Source of the DNA: Vibrio sp. JC009
GTDB taxonomy: Bacteria > Pseudomonadota > Gammaproteobacteria > Enterobacterales > Vibrionaceae
Direction of reading: 5' to 3'
NCBI RefSeq assembly: GCF_029016485.1
Contig: NZ_CP092106.1
Coordinates: 3,100,001 to 3,164,000 of the forward strand
DNA length: 64,000 nt
This document shows positions 25,381 through 33,805 of the stretch, piece by piece. Position numbers and translations under genes: made by a program. Below the pieces are notes generated by a model that worked only from the letters and a program-made list of their open reading frames with translations, was not told the origin of the DNA and did not search any database. Positions within the stretch are counted from its first letter, which is position 1; the number at the start of each line of letters is the position of its first letter.

Positions 25381-26673
25381 ATGAATGTACTAATTATTGG
25401 TGCCGGTGGTCGTGAACATGCTCTTGGCTGGAAAGCGGCTCAAAACCCAGATGTAGAAACGGTTTACGTAGCGCCTGGTAACGCAGGTACTGCACTGGAG
25501 CCTAAGCTGGAAAACGTTGCTATCGGTGTTGAAGATATCGATGCTCTGGTTGCTTTTGCTAAAGAGAAAAATATTGAGCTGACCATCGTAGGTCCTGAAG
25601 CTCCACTTGTTATCGGTGTTGTAGATGCGTTCCGCGAAGCTGGCCTTCCTATCTTTGGCCCGACTAAAGCAGCAGCACAGCTGGAAGGTTCTAAGGCATT
25701 TACTAAAGATTTCCTTGCACGCCATAACATCCCTACGGCTGAATACGAGAACTTCACTGAGATTGAGCCTGCACTGGCTTACGTACGTGAAAAAGGTGCG
25801 CCAATTGTTGTTAAGGCTGACGGTCTTGCGGCGGGTAAAGGCGTTATCGTTGCAATGACGCTGGAAGAAGCGGAAAACGCAATCAAAGATATGCTGGCAG
25901 GCAACGCTTTCGGTGAAGCGGGTAGCCGCGTGGTTATCGAAGAATTCCTGGAAGGTGAAGAAGCCAGCTTTATCGTTATGGTTGATGGTAAGAGCGTTCT
26001 GCCAATGGCAACCAGCCAGGACCACAAACGTGTTGGTGATGGTGATACCGGCCTTAACACGGGTGGCATGGGTGCTTACTCTCCGGCTCCGGTTGTGACT
26101 CCTGAAATTCATGAGCGCATTCTGGAAGAAGTTATCTATCCGACTGTTCGCGGTATGGATGCTGAAGGTCACCCGTACACAGGCTTCCTGTATGCAGGCC
26201 TGATGATCGATGCTGATGGCACACCTAAGGTAATCGAATATAACTGCCGCTTTGGTGACCCGGAAACTCAGCCAATTATGATGCGTATGGAATCAGACCT
26301 GGTTGATCTTTGTCTGGACGCTATTGAAGAGAAGCTGGACATTTGCGAGTCATTCTGGGATCCGCGCGCTTCTATCGGTATCGTGCTTGCAGCTGGCGGT
26401 TACCCTGGCAGCTACGGCAAAGACGATGTGATTTCTGGTCTGCCATCTGAAGAAGTTGAAGGTGAGAAAGTATTCCACGCCGGCACTTCTGAAAAAGAGG
26501 GTAACGTTGTGACCAACGGCGGACGCGTACTTTGTGCAACGGCACTTGGAGACAGCGTATCAGAAGCTCAGGAACGCGCTTACAAGCTGGCTAAACAGAT
26601 TAGCTGGGATGGCATGTTCCACCGCAACGACATCGGCTACAGAGCGATTGCACGCGAGCAGGAAAACAAATAA
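25381..26673 (+). CDS. purD: Phosphoribosylamine-glycine ligase (GAR synthetase)
   Basis: A 430-residue ATP-grasp enzyme joining glycine to 5-phosphoribosylamine, the second step of purine synthesis. MNVLIIGAGGREHALGWK is the N-terminal nucleotide-fold motif. KADGLAAGKGVIVAM is the ATP loop and YNCRFGDPETQ is the metal/catalytic stretch. It is the second gene of purHD and ends at a strong terminator. Length is normal. Confidence 0.98.
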   Translation: MNVLIIGAGGREHALGWKAAQNPDVETVYVAPGNAGTALEPKLENVAIGVEDIDALVAFAKEKNIELTIVGPEAPLVIGVVDAFREAGLPIFGPTKAAAQLEGSKAFTKDFLARHNIPTAEYENFTEIEPALAYVREKGAPIVVKADGLAAGKGVIVAMTLEEAENAIKDMLAGNAFGEAGSRVVIEEFLEGEEASFIVMVDGKSVLPMATSQDHKRVGDGDTGLNTGGMGAYSPAPVVTPEIHERILEEVIYPTVRGMDAEGHPYTGFLYAGLMIDADGTPKVIEYNCRFGDPETQPIMMRMESDLVDLCLDAIEEKLDICESFWDPRASIGIVLAAGGYPGSYGKDDVISGLPSEEVEGEKVFHAGTSEKEGNVVTNGGRVLCATALGDSVSEAQERAYKLAKQISWDGMFHRNDIGYRAIAREQENK

Positions 26674-26689
26674 CTGCCCGCTAACAGAC

Positions 26690-26727
26690 AAATCCCGGGA
26701 GCTACACTGTAGCTCCCGGGATTTTTT
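26690..26727 (+). terminator. purD terminator
   Basis: A perfect 15-bp stem (AAATCCCGGGAGCTA and its complement) with a 5-base loop and six T residues, 17 bases after the purD stop. Confidence 0.95.
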
Positions 26728-26778
26728 ATTCTGTATATTCACTTTCTGCCTATGCAGCTAAACGGCAGCTAAACGGCT

Positions 26779-27474
26779 TCACTCTTTGATAAAACTCGCC
26801 GGCTCTATACAGTCAAACTTCGCATCGTGCAGCAGATAGATATCATTTATGGTCAACTGACTGATATTATTCACAGTCCCCGCAAAAGCAGCATAGCTTT
26901 CCAGGTTTGCCAGTCTGTTAATCACAAAGGTTGGCAGAGTCACATCAAACTTCAGCTTCTCATATTTTTCACCCGAACAGCTCTCAAACACTTCACCATC
27001 CCAGTAGCCCTGGAACAGTCTCTGACCTTTGCGGTTTTGCTCAGCTACCAGGGTCTGTAAGGCGAATGCTTCACGCTGGATATGATCCATCTGAACAGGT
27101 GTCACCGGAAGTACTTTTCCGTCCAGACGGTACAGCTGATACACTGCCTCACCTTTGTCATTGAACCTGAGGTGAGTGGTATAGGAAAGCAGCTCATCGT
27201 CTTTTACCAGTTCGCCTTCTCTCACGACTTCCTTTAGTTTACTCTCTTTCCAGCGGTATTCTGACTGATACCAGCCAAAATCCCCGGAGGTAACGTAATC
27301 GGATGCAGAGTAAGGCAGGCTTAGCTTCTCGGTATACCAGTACAAGCTGGTTGTATCACCGACAGACTGACCACCAGTCATTGTTTTAAACTGTTCGGCC
27401 TGCTCGCTGGACGGGCCGGAAGAACAACCTAAAAGAATGGCTGATAAGAGTAGCGTTGGGACAGGATATTTCAT
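26779..27474 (-). CDS. DUF1481 (YjaH-like) lipoprotein
   Basis: A 231-residue predicted lipoprotein. The signal peptide MKYPVPTLLLSAILLGCSSG has a clear lipobox (LLGC), with Ser-Ser after the Cys indicating outer-membrane sorting. The body is a soluble periplasmic domain with a conserved Tyr/Trp-rich N-terminal part (TSLYWYTEKLSLPYSASDY). It is encoded next to hupA in the same direction, as yjaH is in Escherichia coli, and length fits DUF1481. Function is unknown. Start at 27474 is preferred over one three codons earlier because it gives the compact signal peptide. Confidence 0.75.
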   Translation of the reverse strand: MKYPVPTLLLSAILLGCSSGPSSEQAEQFKTMTGGQSVGDTTSLYWYTEKLSLPYSASDYVTSGDFGWYQSEYRWKESKLKEVVREGELVKDDELLSYTTHLRFNDKGEAVYQLYRLDGKVLPVTPVQMDHIQREAFALQTLVAEQNRKGQRLFQGYWDGEVFESCSGEKYEKLKFDVTLPTFVINRLANLESYAAFAGTVNNISQLTINDIYLLHDAKFDCIEPASFIKE

Positions 27475-27489
27475 GGGTTGCAACCAAAT

Positions 27490-27519
27490 AAAAAATTAGC
27501 CGGGCTAATGCCCGGCTTA
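27490..27519 (-). terminator. hupA terminator
   Basis: GCCGGGC, loop of four, GCCCGGC, then TAATTTTTT on the minus strand, just after the hupA stop. It separates hupA from the DUF1481 gene. Confidence 0.9.
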
Positions 27520-27525
27520 GGTATC

Positions 27526-27798
27526 TTATTTCACTGCATCTTTCAGTGCTTTACCAGCTACGAATGCCGGAACGTTCGCTGCAGCGATCTGGATTTCCTG
27601 ACCCGTTTGAGGGTTACGGCCAGTGCGAGCAGCACGGTGATTTACTTTGAATGTACCAAAACCAATTAGTTGAACCTGGTCACCCTCTTTTAGTGATTCA
27701 GTTACACCATCAAGAGTTGCTTCAAGAGCAGTTTTCGCCTGAGCTTTTGAAAGGTCCGCTTTTTCAGCAATAAAGTCGATTAATTGGGTCTTGTTCAT
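27526..27798 (-). CDS. hupA: DNA-binding protein HU-alpha
   Basis: A 90-residue histone-like protein that bends and compacts DNA as a dimer. [20 protein letters not shown] is the N-terminal helical pair, GFGTFKV the hinge to the arm, and RTGRNPQTG the arm tip with the intercalating Pro. The C-terminal helix ends KALKDAVK. A longer open frame extends 37 codons upstream, but AAGGGAAA 6 bases before the chosen ATG and family length decide the start. Position beside yjaG, hemE and nudC marks it as hupA and not hupB. Confidence 0.97.
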   Translation of the reverse strand: MNKTQLIDFIAEKADLSKAQAKTALEATLDGVTESLKEGDQVQLIGFGTFKVNHRAARTGRNPQTGQEIQIAAANVPAFVAGKALKDAVK

Positions 27799-28057
27799 TA
27801 GGTTTCCCTTCTCATATGTTATCAAATCTATGTCACTGTAAAGCATAAACACCCCTTCTTGCAAAGGTTTGAATATGAACTTTTCCTTTAACGACCAATA
27901 TTTAACCATATTCTGAGTAATAACTCACAATTTGCTATACTTCCCCCCTGAAAAACGCTTATAAATACCCTATATAAACCAGATAAAGATACGGTCTGCA
28001 GCCCCGTTTTCACAGGCTCTGCAGGCTAAATTATCTTCAGAATACTGTTTGAGGCTT

Positions 28058-29116
28058 ATGTTACTTTTAACCTTCTATATCTCTCTTTCTATCGGCGTTT
28101 CATTTGTCTGCTCGATTCTGGAAGCGGTTCTGCTGAGTATTACTCCAAGCTTTCTGGCTCAGCTAAAAAAAGATCAGCACCCCGCGGCTGAAAAGCTGAA
28201 TCAGTTGAAAGCGGATATCGACCGACCGCTGGCATCCATATTAACGCTGAATACTATCGCCCATACCATAGGTGCCGCAGGTGCCGGTGCTCAGGCCAGC
28301 ATAGTGTTTGGCAGCCAGTGGCTGGGGCTGTTCTCCGCTATCCTGACCCTGGGAATTCTTCTGCTGTCTGAAATCGTACCGAAAACCATTGGTGCCACTT
28401 ACTGGCGTCAACTGGCGCCTGTTGCTGCCACCATGCTGAAATGGATGGTATGGGCGCTGACTCCGTTTGTATGGATGTCAGAACGGATAACAAAGCGGCT
28501 GGCTCACGGCGCTATAGAGCCAAAGCTGAGAGATGAAATTTCTGCAATGGCCATTCTTGCCAGAGAAAGCGATGAGTTCGATGAGGGTGAAACAACCATA
28601 CTAAATAACCTTCTGACGCTTCAGGACCTGCCTGTTACTCACGTGATGACGCCAAGACCGGTGGTATTTCGCATAGAAGCCGAAATTACTATCGACGAGT
28701 TCCTTGATGAGCATAAGGATATCCCCTTCTCAAGGCCTCTCGTCTACAGCCAGCATACAGATAACATAGTTGGCTTTGTTCACCGCCTGGAACTGTTCCG
28801 GCTTCAACAGGCCGGAGAGGGAGAAAAGCAGATTGGTGCGGTCATGCGCCCAATCAGCGTATTACTGAACAATGTGTCGCTGCCAAAAGCCTTTGACACC
28901 ATGATGAAAAAACGCCTCCAGCTGGTTTTGATCGTTGATGAATACGGAACGATTCAGGGCATAGTGACACTGGAAGATATCTTTGAGCACCTGCTGGGGC
29001 AGGAGATTATCGATGAGGCAGATAAAGCAACGGACATGCAGCAGCTGGCGTTTCAGCGGTGGGAGACCTGGAAGAAGGCGCATGGGGTGATTGAACGTCG
29101 GGATGAGGAAGAGTAA
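28058..29116 (+). CDS. CNNM/CBS domain membrane protein
   Basis: A 352-residue protein of the CNNM (DUF21) plus CBS-pair family. Residues 1 to about 170 hold four hydrophobic segments of the CNNM domain (SIGVSFVCSILEAVLLS, then the LSEIVPKTIGA motif). The CBS pair follows (about 180-310, VTHVMTPRP and QLVLIVDEYGTIQGIVTLED). Family members such as CorC/YtfL/MpfA are linked to magnesium or other ion efflux; the ion here is unknown. The short C-terminal CorC_HlyC domain seems absent or minimal. ATG at 28058 (GAGG close upstream) is preferred to an in-frame TTG three codons earlier. It is transcribed away from hupA. Confidence 0.82.
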   Translation: MLLLTFYISLSIGVSFVCSILEAVLLSITPSFLAQLKKDQHPAAEKLNQLKADIDRPLASILTLNTIAHTIGAAGAGAQASIVFGSQWLGLFSAILTLGILLLSEIVPKTIGATYWRQLAPVAATMLKWMVWALTPFVWMSERITKRLAHGAIEPKLRDEISAMAILARESDEFDEGETTILNNLLTLQDLPVTHVMTPRPVVFRIEAEITIDEFLDEHKDIPFSRPLVYSQHTDNIVGFVHRLELFRLQQAGEGEKQIGAVMRPISVLLNNVSLPKAFDTMMKKRLQLVLIVDEYGTIQGIVTLEDIFEHLLGQEIIDEADKATDMQQLAFQRWETWKKAHGVIERRDEEE

Positions 29117-29160
29117 GGGCTATGGGGCTATGGGGCTATGGGGCTATGGGGCTATGGGGG
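29117..29160. repeat. Tandem octamer array, 5.5 copies of GGGCTATG
   Basis: Five perfect GGGCTATG units and a half unit begin at the base after the stop codon of the CNNM gene, the same placement as the array at 7037. The unit differs from that array by one base (C for T). Confidence 0.95.
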
Positions 29161-29215
29161 ACTCTACCCCATTACCCTATAGCCCTCAAGGGCAAAGCCC
29201 GTCCCTATAACCCTA
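29161..29215. repeat. Intergenic repeat, copy 4 hairpin core
   Basis: After the octamers come ACCCTATAGCCCTCAA, the hairpin GGGCAAAGCCC (29190-29200), and GTCCCTATAACCCT. The CCCTATAGCCC segment is the inverse of the GGGCTATG octamers, so the whole gap between the two convergent genes can fold as a long hairpin and may act as a terminator for both. Confidence 0.7.
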
Positions 29216-29800
29216 AATTGAAACCCCAATATTACTAACCCCTTCCTCACGCAACTCCGCACGCAAATCTTTGATCAACTCAATATCCCTCTCCGTCGCT
29301 TCGCGCAGTGGACGGAAAATGGCCCACTGCACATCCCACTCTTCACAAACCGCTTCGTTTTCTTTCTGGTTTTCGTTGGTGATCTCAATACCGGTTTCTG
29401 CCTGTTCCAGTTGAGCAACTGTAGCAACCGACTGCTGGCTCACTTTCAGCATGTTTTCAAACAGGTAGTCTCTGTCTAGCAGACCATGCAGCAGAGTCGA
29501 CAGACCTACGCAGGCATCAATCGCCGGGTAAACGCCGTAGAATTCGAATTCATCTGAGTTAGGGATAAGTTCTTCAAGTTTTTCTAACTGACGCTCAAAA
29601 TTGATTTTGGCGTTTTTCACCGTCAGCAGCTCCCATACGCTATCCAGAATCTCACGATATGCGCGCGGCTCAGCGAACTCAGTTGCCTGGCAGAACATAG
29701 CGTAGTTCGGGTACATGCGCTCACACAGGCTGGCCATAAAGGTGATTTGCTGCCAGGGCTCAAATTTCTCAAGGCGAACTTGAAGAGGATTCTGTAACAT
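29213..29800 (-). CDS. yjaG: YjaG-like DUF416 protein
   Basis: A 195-residue soluble protein of the DUF416 family. It begins MLQNPLQVRLEKFEPWQQIT and has FMASLCERMYPNY, VWELLTVKN and FEFYGVYPAIDACVGLSTLL, which are well conserved in gammaproteobacteria. It is acidic and helical. Its gene is between hupA and hemE/nudC, as in Escherichia coli, which supports the name. No function is established. The C-terminus (EEGVSNIGVSI) ends beside the repeat element. Confidence 0.88.
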   Translation of the reverse strand: MLQNPLQVRLEKFEPWQQITFMASLCERMYPNYAMFCQATEFAEPRAYREILDSVWELLTVKNAKINFERQLEKLEELIPNSDEFEFYGVYPAIDACVGLSTLLHGLLDRDYLFENMLKVSQQSVATVAQLEQAETGIEITNENQKENEAVCEEWDVQWAIFRPLREATERDIELIKDLRAELREEGVSNIGVSI

Positions 29801-29873
29801 AGGGACTCAATATTTGCGGTAGTTAGTAACAGCGGAAGTGTACTTGATTCGTTAAAGGGAAAAAAGCAAGCAT

Positions 29874-30800
29874 ATGGATAATTTCAGCAATAAACTCAGA
29901 ATACTCACTCAGTCGGACTCAACCTATCTTCAGCTACTTAAAAAAGCGGCCCTGCCGGATCTGGAAATTACCGATAATAACGCCGAAGCCGATATCGTTC
30001 TGGCTGAACCACCGATGCTGAGCAAATGCCTTGATGAGTTCACCGAACTAAGCTGGGCGCAGTCTACTTTTGCCGGTGTCGATGCCCTGATGTCACCCGG
30101 TTTAAGACAGGACTATGACCTTACCAATGTAAAAGGCATATTTGGCCAGCAGATTTCTGAATATGTACTTGGTTACTGTATTGAGCACTTCCGCCACTTT
30201 AATCTTTACCGCCAGCAGCAGGAACAAAAAGTATGGCAGCCACACACCTACTCCACACTGGCGGATAAGAGGCTGTTTATTCTGGGAACCGGTGCCATTG
30301 GTAACTACCTGGCTAAGGCCGCTTCCGCGTTTAACCTGCACACAGTAGGCATTAACCGGACAGGAATTCCGCCAAAAGAGTCTGCTTTTAACGAAGTGGT
30401 TCACTTTGAGCAGCTTCAGGCGCGTCTTGCTGAAGCCGATATTCTGGTATCCACACTTCCGGGCACACCTGAAACTGAAGGGGTCTTTAATCAGGCCTTT
30501 TTCGCTGACTGCCGGGAAGCTCTGTTCTTTAATGTGGGACGGGGAAGCGCCGTTGATACACCTGCTCTGCTGGAAGCTCTGGAGCAGAATAAGATCAGCC
30601 ATGCGTTTCTGGATGTGTTTATCAACGAACCTATCTCTCAGCAATGCCCTTACTGGCACAACCCGAAGGTAACCGTTACACCGCATATCGCGGCCTATAG
30701 CTTCCCTGAGCAGGTATTTGAGATTTTCACAGAAAACTACCTGCGCTGGAGAGACGGTTTCCAGCTACAAAACAGAGTTGATTTTGATAAAGGATACTAA
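29874..30800 (+). CDS. D-2-hydroxyacid dehydrogenase family protein
   Basis: A 308-residue NAD(P)-dependent oxidoreductase of the GhrA/SerA type. The Rossmann motif is LFILGTGAIGNYLAKAAS (about 141-158). The catalytic Arg is in VGRGSAVDTPALLEAL (near 226), the Glu in INEPISQQ (near 255) and the His in TPHIAAYSF (near 275). It would reduce glyoxylate, hydroxypyruvate or a similar keto acid in the cytosol. The substrate cannot be chosen from the sequence. It diverges from yjaG and converges on hemE, with a repeat element in the gap. Confidence 0.88.
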   Translation: MDNFSNKLRILTQSDSTYLQLLKKAALPDLEITDNNAEADIVLAEPPMLSKCLDEFTELSWAQSTFAGVDALMSPGLRQDYDLTNVKGIFGQQISEYVLGYCIEHFRHFNLYRQQQEQKVWQPHTYSTLADKRLFILGTGAIGNYLAKAASAFNLHTVGINRTGIPPKESAFNEVVHFEQLQARLAEADILVSTLPGTPETEGVFNQAFFADCREALFFNVGRGSAVDTPALLEALEQNKISHAFLDVFINEPISQQCPYWHNPKVTVTPHIAAYSFPEQVFEIFTENYLRWRDGFQLQNRVDFDKGY

Positions 30801-30820
30801 GCGAAGTCAGAGCCTGCCGG

Positions 30821-30852
30821 TTATGGGGTTATGGGGTTATGGGGTTATGGGG
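30821..30852. repeat. Tandem octamer array, four copies of TTATGGGG
   Basis: Four perfect units begin 20 bases after the dehydrogenase stop codon. The unit is the same octamer as at 7037 in another register. Confidence 0.95.
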
Positions 30853-30853
30853 C

Positions 30854-30891
30854 AAAGCTTGAATCTACTGCGTATGATGTCAAGCTTTTTT
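30854..30891 (+). terminator. Terminator-like hairpin inside the repeat element
   Basis: AAAGCTTGA and TCAAGCTTT are complementary with a 17-base loop and a following T-tract. It could end the dehydrogenase transcript. The long loop lowers confidence. Confidence 0.5.
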
Positions 30892-30897
30892 AGCTTT

Positions 30898-30943
30898 TCC
30901 CTATAACCCTATTTCCCTCAAGGACGAAGTCCGTCCCATGACC
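30898..30943. repeat. Intergenic repeat, copy 5 hairpin core
   Basis: TCCCTATAACCCTATTTCCCTCAA, hairpin GGACGAAGTCC (30911-30921), GTCCCATGACCCTA. It nearly repeats copy 1 and ends at the hemE stop codon. The ATAACCC segment is the inverse of the octamers at 30821-30852. Confidence 0.75.
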
Positions 30944-32011
30944 CTATTTATGATAAGGCTTAGAAAGCTCGTGCACAGCCTCCACAAACACCCCTGCATT
31001 CTCAGGCGGCACATCCAGATGAATACCGTGGCCAAGGTTAAATACATGGCCTGTTCCCGCATCACCAAAGCCTTCCAGAATGGTCGCCACTTCCTGACGG
31101 ATTCTGTCATGTGGAGCGTAAAGCATTGAAGGGTCCATATTGCCCTGAAGTGCCACTTTATCGCCAACACGTGCAACCGCATCGGCAATGTTAATGGTCC
31201 AGTCCAGGCCAACAGCATCACACCCGGTTGCTGCAATCTTCTCAAGCCACATGCCACCGTTCTTGGTAAACAGAGTAACAGGTACGCGGCGACCGTCATT
31301 TTCACGGATAAGACCATCAACAATCTTGTGCATATACTGCAAAGAGAACTCGTTGTAATCGCGAGGAGTCAGCACACCACCCCAGGTATCAAATACCATC
31401 ACCGACTGAGCACCGGCTTTGATCTGAGCATTCAGGTATTCAATCACGCTGTCTGCCAGCTTATCCAGAAGCGCGTGCAGAGTGGCAGGCTCGGCATACA
31501 TCATCTTCTTGATCTTAGTGAAGGCTTTAGAGCTGCCGCCTTCAACCATGTAGGTTGCCAGTGTCCACGGGCTTCCGGAGAAACCGATCAGAGGCACTTC
31601 GCCCTGAAGGTCTTTGCGGATCTGACGAACGGCATTCATTACATACTGAAGCTCACCCTCAGGATCAGGCAAGCCTATCTTATCCACATCAGCCTTGCAG
31701 GTAATTGGCTTGTCGAATACCGGACCTTCACCGGCAGCGAAGCGCAGACCAAGTCCCATCGCATCAGGAATGGTCAGAATATCGGAAAATAGAATCGCAG
31801 CATCCAGAGGAAAACGGCGCAGTGGCTGAAGTGTTACTTCAGAAGCCAGTTCAGCGTTTCGGCACAGCGACATAAAGTCACCGGCTTCGCTTCTTGTTGC
31901 TCTGTATTCAGGCAGATAGCGACCAGCCTGTCGCATCATCCATACCGGTGTGTAGTCCACTGGCTGCTTTAATAAAGCACGAAGGTATCGGTCATTTTTT
32001 AATTCTGTCAT
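30944..32011 (-). CDS. hemE: Uroporphyrinogen decarboxylase
   Basis: A 355-residue TIM-barrel enzyme that removes four carboxyl groups from uroporphyrinogen III to give coproporphyrinogen III in heme synthesis. [21 protein letters not shown] contains the substrate-binding Arg residues, [15 protein letters not shown] carries the key Asp, and FNLGHGI carries the conserved His. It needs no cofactor. nudC lies upstream in the same direction, with a 289-bp gap, so hemE probably has its own promoter. Confidence 0.97.
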   Translation of the reverse strand: MTELKNDRYLRALLKQPVDYTPVWMMRQAGRYLPEYRATRSEAGDFMSLCRNAELASEVTLQPLRRFPLDAAILFSDILTIPDAMGLGLRFAAGEGPVFDKPITCKADVDKIGLPDPEGELQYVMNAVRQIRKDLQGEVPLIGFSGSPWTLATYMVEGGSSKAFTKIKKMMYAEPATLHALLDKLADSVIEYLNAQIKAGAQSVMVFDTWGGVLTPRDYNEFSLQYMHKIVDGLIRENDGRRVPVTLFTKNGGMWLEKIAATGCDAVGLDWTINIADAVARVGDKVALQGNMDPSMLYAPHDRIRQEVATILEGFGDAGTGHVFNLGHGIHLDVPPENAGVFVEAVHELSKPYHK

Positions 32012-32276
32012 TCCGTTTTATCCAAATTGGCTTATTAGTTTTAACTTCAGAGTCTTAACCAGAGATTCTACCACTGATGAAGACAGCACAGCGTACCTCT
32101 AAAGTATTATCAGGTCTTACACTTGCTCGCTTTGCAACCTAGATCATGTTATCGAATTTAATATCGCATATTACATTGCGTCTCATTTTTGAGCATGATA
32201 CAAATTCATCCGCTAGCGAAAACTATAAAAATAGTGGGTACTAATCCCTACATCTCATAACGACATCTTACTTACC
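32012..32276 (+). ncRNA. Candidate small-RNA locus ending at the orphan terminator
   Basis: The hemE-nudC gap has no ORF of note. A plus-strand terminator (32277-32302) has no plus-strand gene before it, since both flanking genes are on the minus strand. TATAAA at 32224-32229 could be a -10 element for an RNA of about 65-70 bases starting near 32235. No good -35 element was seen at the right distance. The same gap must hold the hemE promoter on the other strand. The RNA boundaries are a guess. Confidence 0.35.
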
Positions 32277-32302
32277 CCCTCCTTCACCGGAGGGTTTTTT
32301 TT
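32277..32302 (+). terminator. Orphan plus-strand intrinsic terminator
   Basis: CCCTCC, loop TTCACC, GGAGGG, then eight T residues. The T-run reaches into the nudC stop codon. Read on the minus strand the hairpin is preceded by A residues and followed by none of the T residues needed to terminate nudC, so it points rightwards. Confidence 0.85.
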
Positions 32303-33092
32303 ATCCGTTTTTCTGCGCTTTGATTTCCTGCACCGTATGTTCGATTAACGCTCTGGCAATCGTACCTTCCGGCGCCACATACGGGATATCTTCAACATTA
32401 AACCATTGCACGTCTGCAAGCTCAGTATAATCCGGGGCGATCTCGCCTGAATCATACTCAGCAAGGAATCCAACCATAAGGTTAGACGGAAATGCCCATG
32501 GCTGACTGCCAAAGTAACGGATATTTTTTACATTGATTCCGGTTTCTTCTTTTACCTCACGGGCAACACACTGCTCTAAAGTCTCACCAACCTCGGTAAA
32601 ACCGGCAATCACAGTGTACATGCCCCCTTTATGCTGAGGGTGCTGGGCCAGCAATATCTGCTCTCCTTTACGAACCGCAACAATGGTACAGGGGAAAATC
32701 CTTGGATAATGAATCGTCCGGCAGTCACCACACTGCATGGCTGTTTCATTGTGGTTCAGGAAGTTGCGTCCGCCACACTTTGGACAAAAACGCTGCGTCT
32801 GGCTCATATGACCATACTGAACAGCCTTACTCATCAAAAGGAACAGCTCCTGATCGATCAGCAGATGATCTCTGAGTGATTCGAGCTCAAGCGACGCCTC
32901 TACATCCACTTCGTTTAACCACATAACCGGTCTGTTTTTGTAGCGCCCTATCCGGATAGCTTTCTCTTCCGGCAGATTTAACTCTCTTGCCGATCCCTTC
33001 GGAAGCTCGCCATCTTTCATCCAGACATCGCTGCCATTTACCACTACCCAATATGCACATTTATCGATAGTTTCGTCACTTTTTTTTAACAT
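32301..33092 (-). CDS. nudC: NADH pyrophosphatase / NAD-RNA decapping enzyme NudC
   Basis: A 263-residue Nudix hydrolase. The zinc site is CPKCGGRNF then MQCGDC (about 105-130). The Nudix box is [20 protein letters not shown] (about 168-187), followed by the NADH-pyrophosphatase signature [11 protein letters not shown]. It splits NAD(H) into NMN(H) and AMP and removes NAD caps from RNA. Its place between hemE and rsd matches Escherichia coli. The start has a weak ribosome site, AGGATG. Confidence 0.96.
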   Translation of the reverse strand: MLKKSDETIDKCAYWVVVNGSDVWMKDGELPKGSARELNLPEEKAIRIGRYKNRPVMWLNEVDVEASLELESLRDHLLIDQELFLLMSKAVQYGHMSQTQRFCPKCGGRNFLNHNETAMQCGDCRTIHYPRIFPCTIVAVRKGEQILLAQHPQHKGGMYTVIAGFTEVGETLEQCVAREVKEETGINVKNIRYFGSQPWAFPSNLMVGFLAEYDSGEIAPDYTELADVQWFNVEDIPYVAPEGTIARALIEHTVQEIKAQKNG

Positions 33093-33232
33093 CCTTTGAC
33101 CTCGTCACTTGAAGTTCAGTTATTTTACTGGCAATCTGATTTCGTGCCAGTAGATAAATAGCGAATTACGATATTTCATACAGGTATAAAAACTAAAACT
33201 ATTTTTAATGGATCGCCTTTAACCAGGCTTTT

Positions 33233-33253
33233 GATTGCTACCTGATAGCAATC
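33233..33253 (+). promoter_or_regulatory. Hairpin in the rsd leader
   Basis: GATTGCTA, loop CCTGA, TAGCAATC: a perfect 8-bp stem ending 20 bases before the rsd start codon. There is no T-tract, so it is not a terminator. It might influence rsd translation or mRNA stability, which is inference. Confidence 0.45.
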
Positions 33254-33273
33254 TGATCATGAGGGACATGGTC

Positions 33274-33735
33274 ATGTTAAATAAATTTAAAAAAACTCAG
33301 GAACAATGGGGTGGCTCCAGTGAAGTCATCGATCACTGGCTGGAAACACGTCAGAAGCTAGTTGTGGAATACTGCGGCCTGGCTACTGCTACCAGCTTAC
33401 CGGCTCCTGCTGACTTACAAGCTTTTTGCCAGACATTAGTAGATTACATTTCAGAAGGTCACTTTAAGATCTATGAAATGGTGATGGATAAGTGGAAATC
33501 CACCGGTTTTTCTCCGACCGAAGAGATTGATCATACCTACGGACGGATTGTTTTAACCACAGATCCTCTGCTGAACTTCACCGACAAATACGCCAGTATT
33601 CATGAAGAAGACACTATGGAAATTTTCGATAGTGATTTTTCTCTGATCGGGGAAATTCTGGAGACCCGCTTTGCAGTTGAAGATCAGCTTATTCAGTTGA
33701 TCGCAGACAGTTTAGCAGTACCGCCAGGGGCATAG
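33274..33735 (+). CDS. rsd: Anti-sigma70 factor Rsd
   Basis: A 153-residue helical protein that binds free sigma70 in stationary phase and favours alternative sigma factors. MLNKFKKTQEQWGGSSEVIDHWLETRQ is the conserved opening (quoted in part: QEQWGGSS), with LVVEYCGLA and LNFTDKY typical of the Rsd/AlgQ family. AGGGA 7 bases upstream supports ATG 33274 over in-frame starts at 33235 (TTG) and 33259. It diverges from nudC, as in Escherichia coli. Confidence 0.93.
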   Translation: MLNKFKKTQEQWGGSSEVIDHWLETRQKLVVEYCGLATATSLPAPADLQAFCQTLVDYISEGHFKIYEMVMDKWKSTGFSPTEEIDHTYGRIVLTTDPLLNFTDKYASIHEEDTMEIFDSDFSLIGEILETRFAVEDQLIQLIADSLAVPPGA

Positions 33736-33752
33736 CTTTCGGCATAAATAAT

Positions 33753-33784
33753 AAAGCGCAGTGATATCCTCAGCTGCGCTTTTT
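33753..33784 (+). terminator. rsd terminator
   Basis: AAAGCGCAG, 12-base loop, CTGCGCTTTT, 17 bases after the rsd stop. Its A-rich left arm may also end the convergent nik transcript. Confidence 0.88.
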
Positions 33785-33805
33785 GAGTATCTGCTTTTAT
33801 CATCT

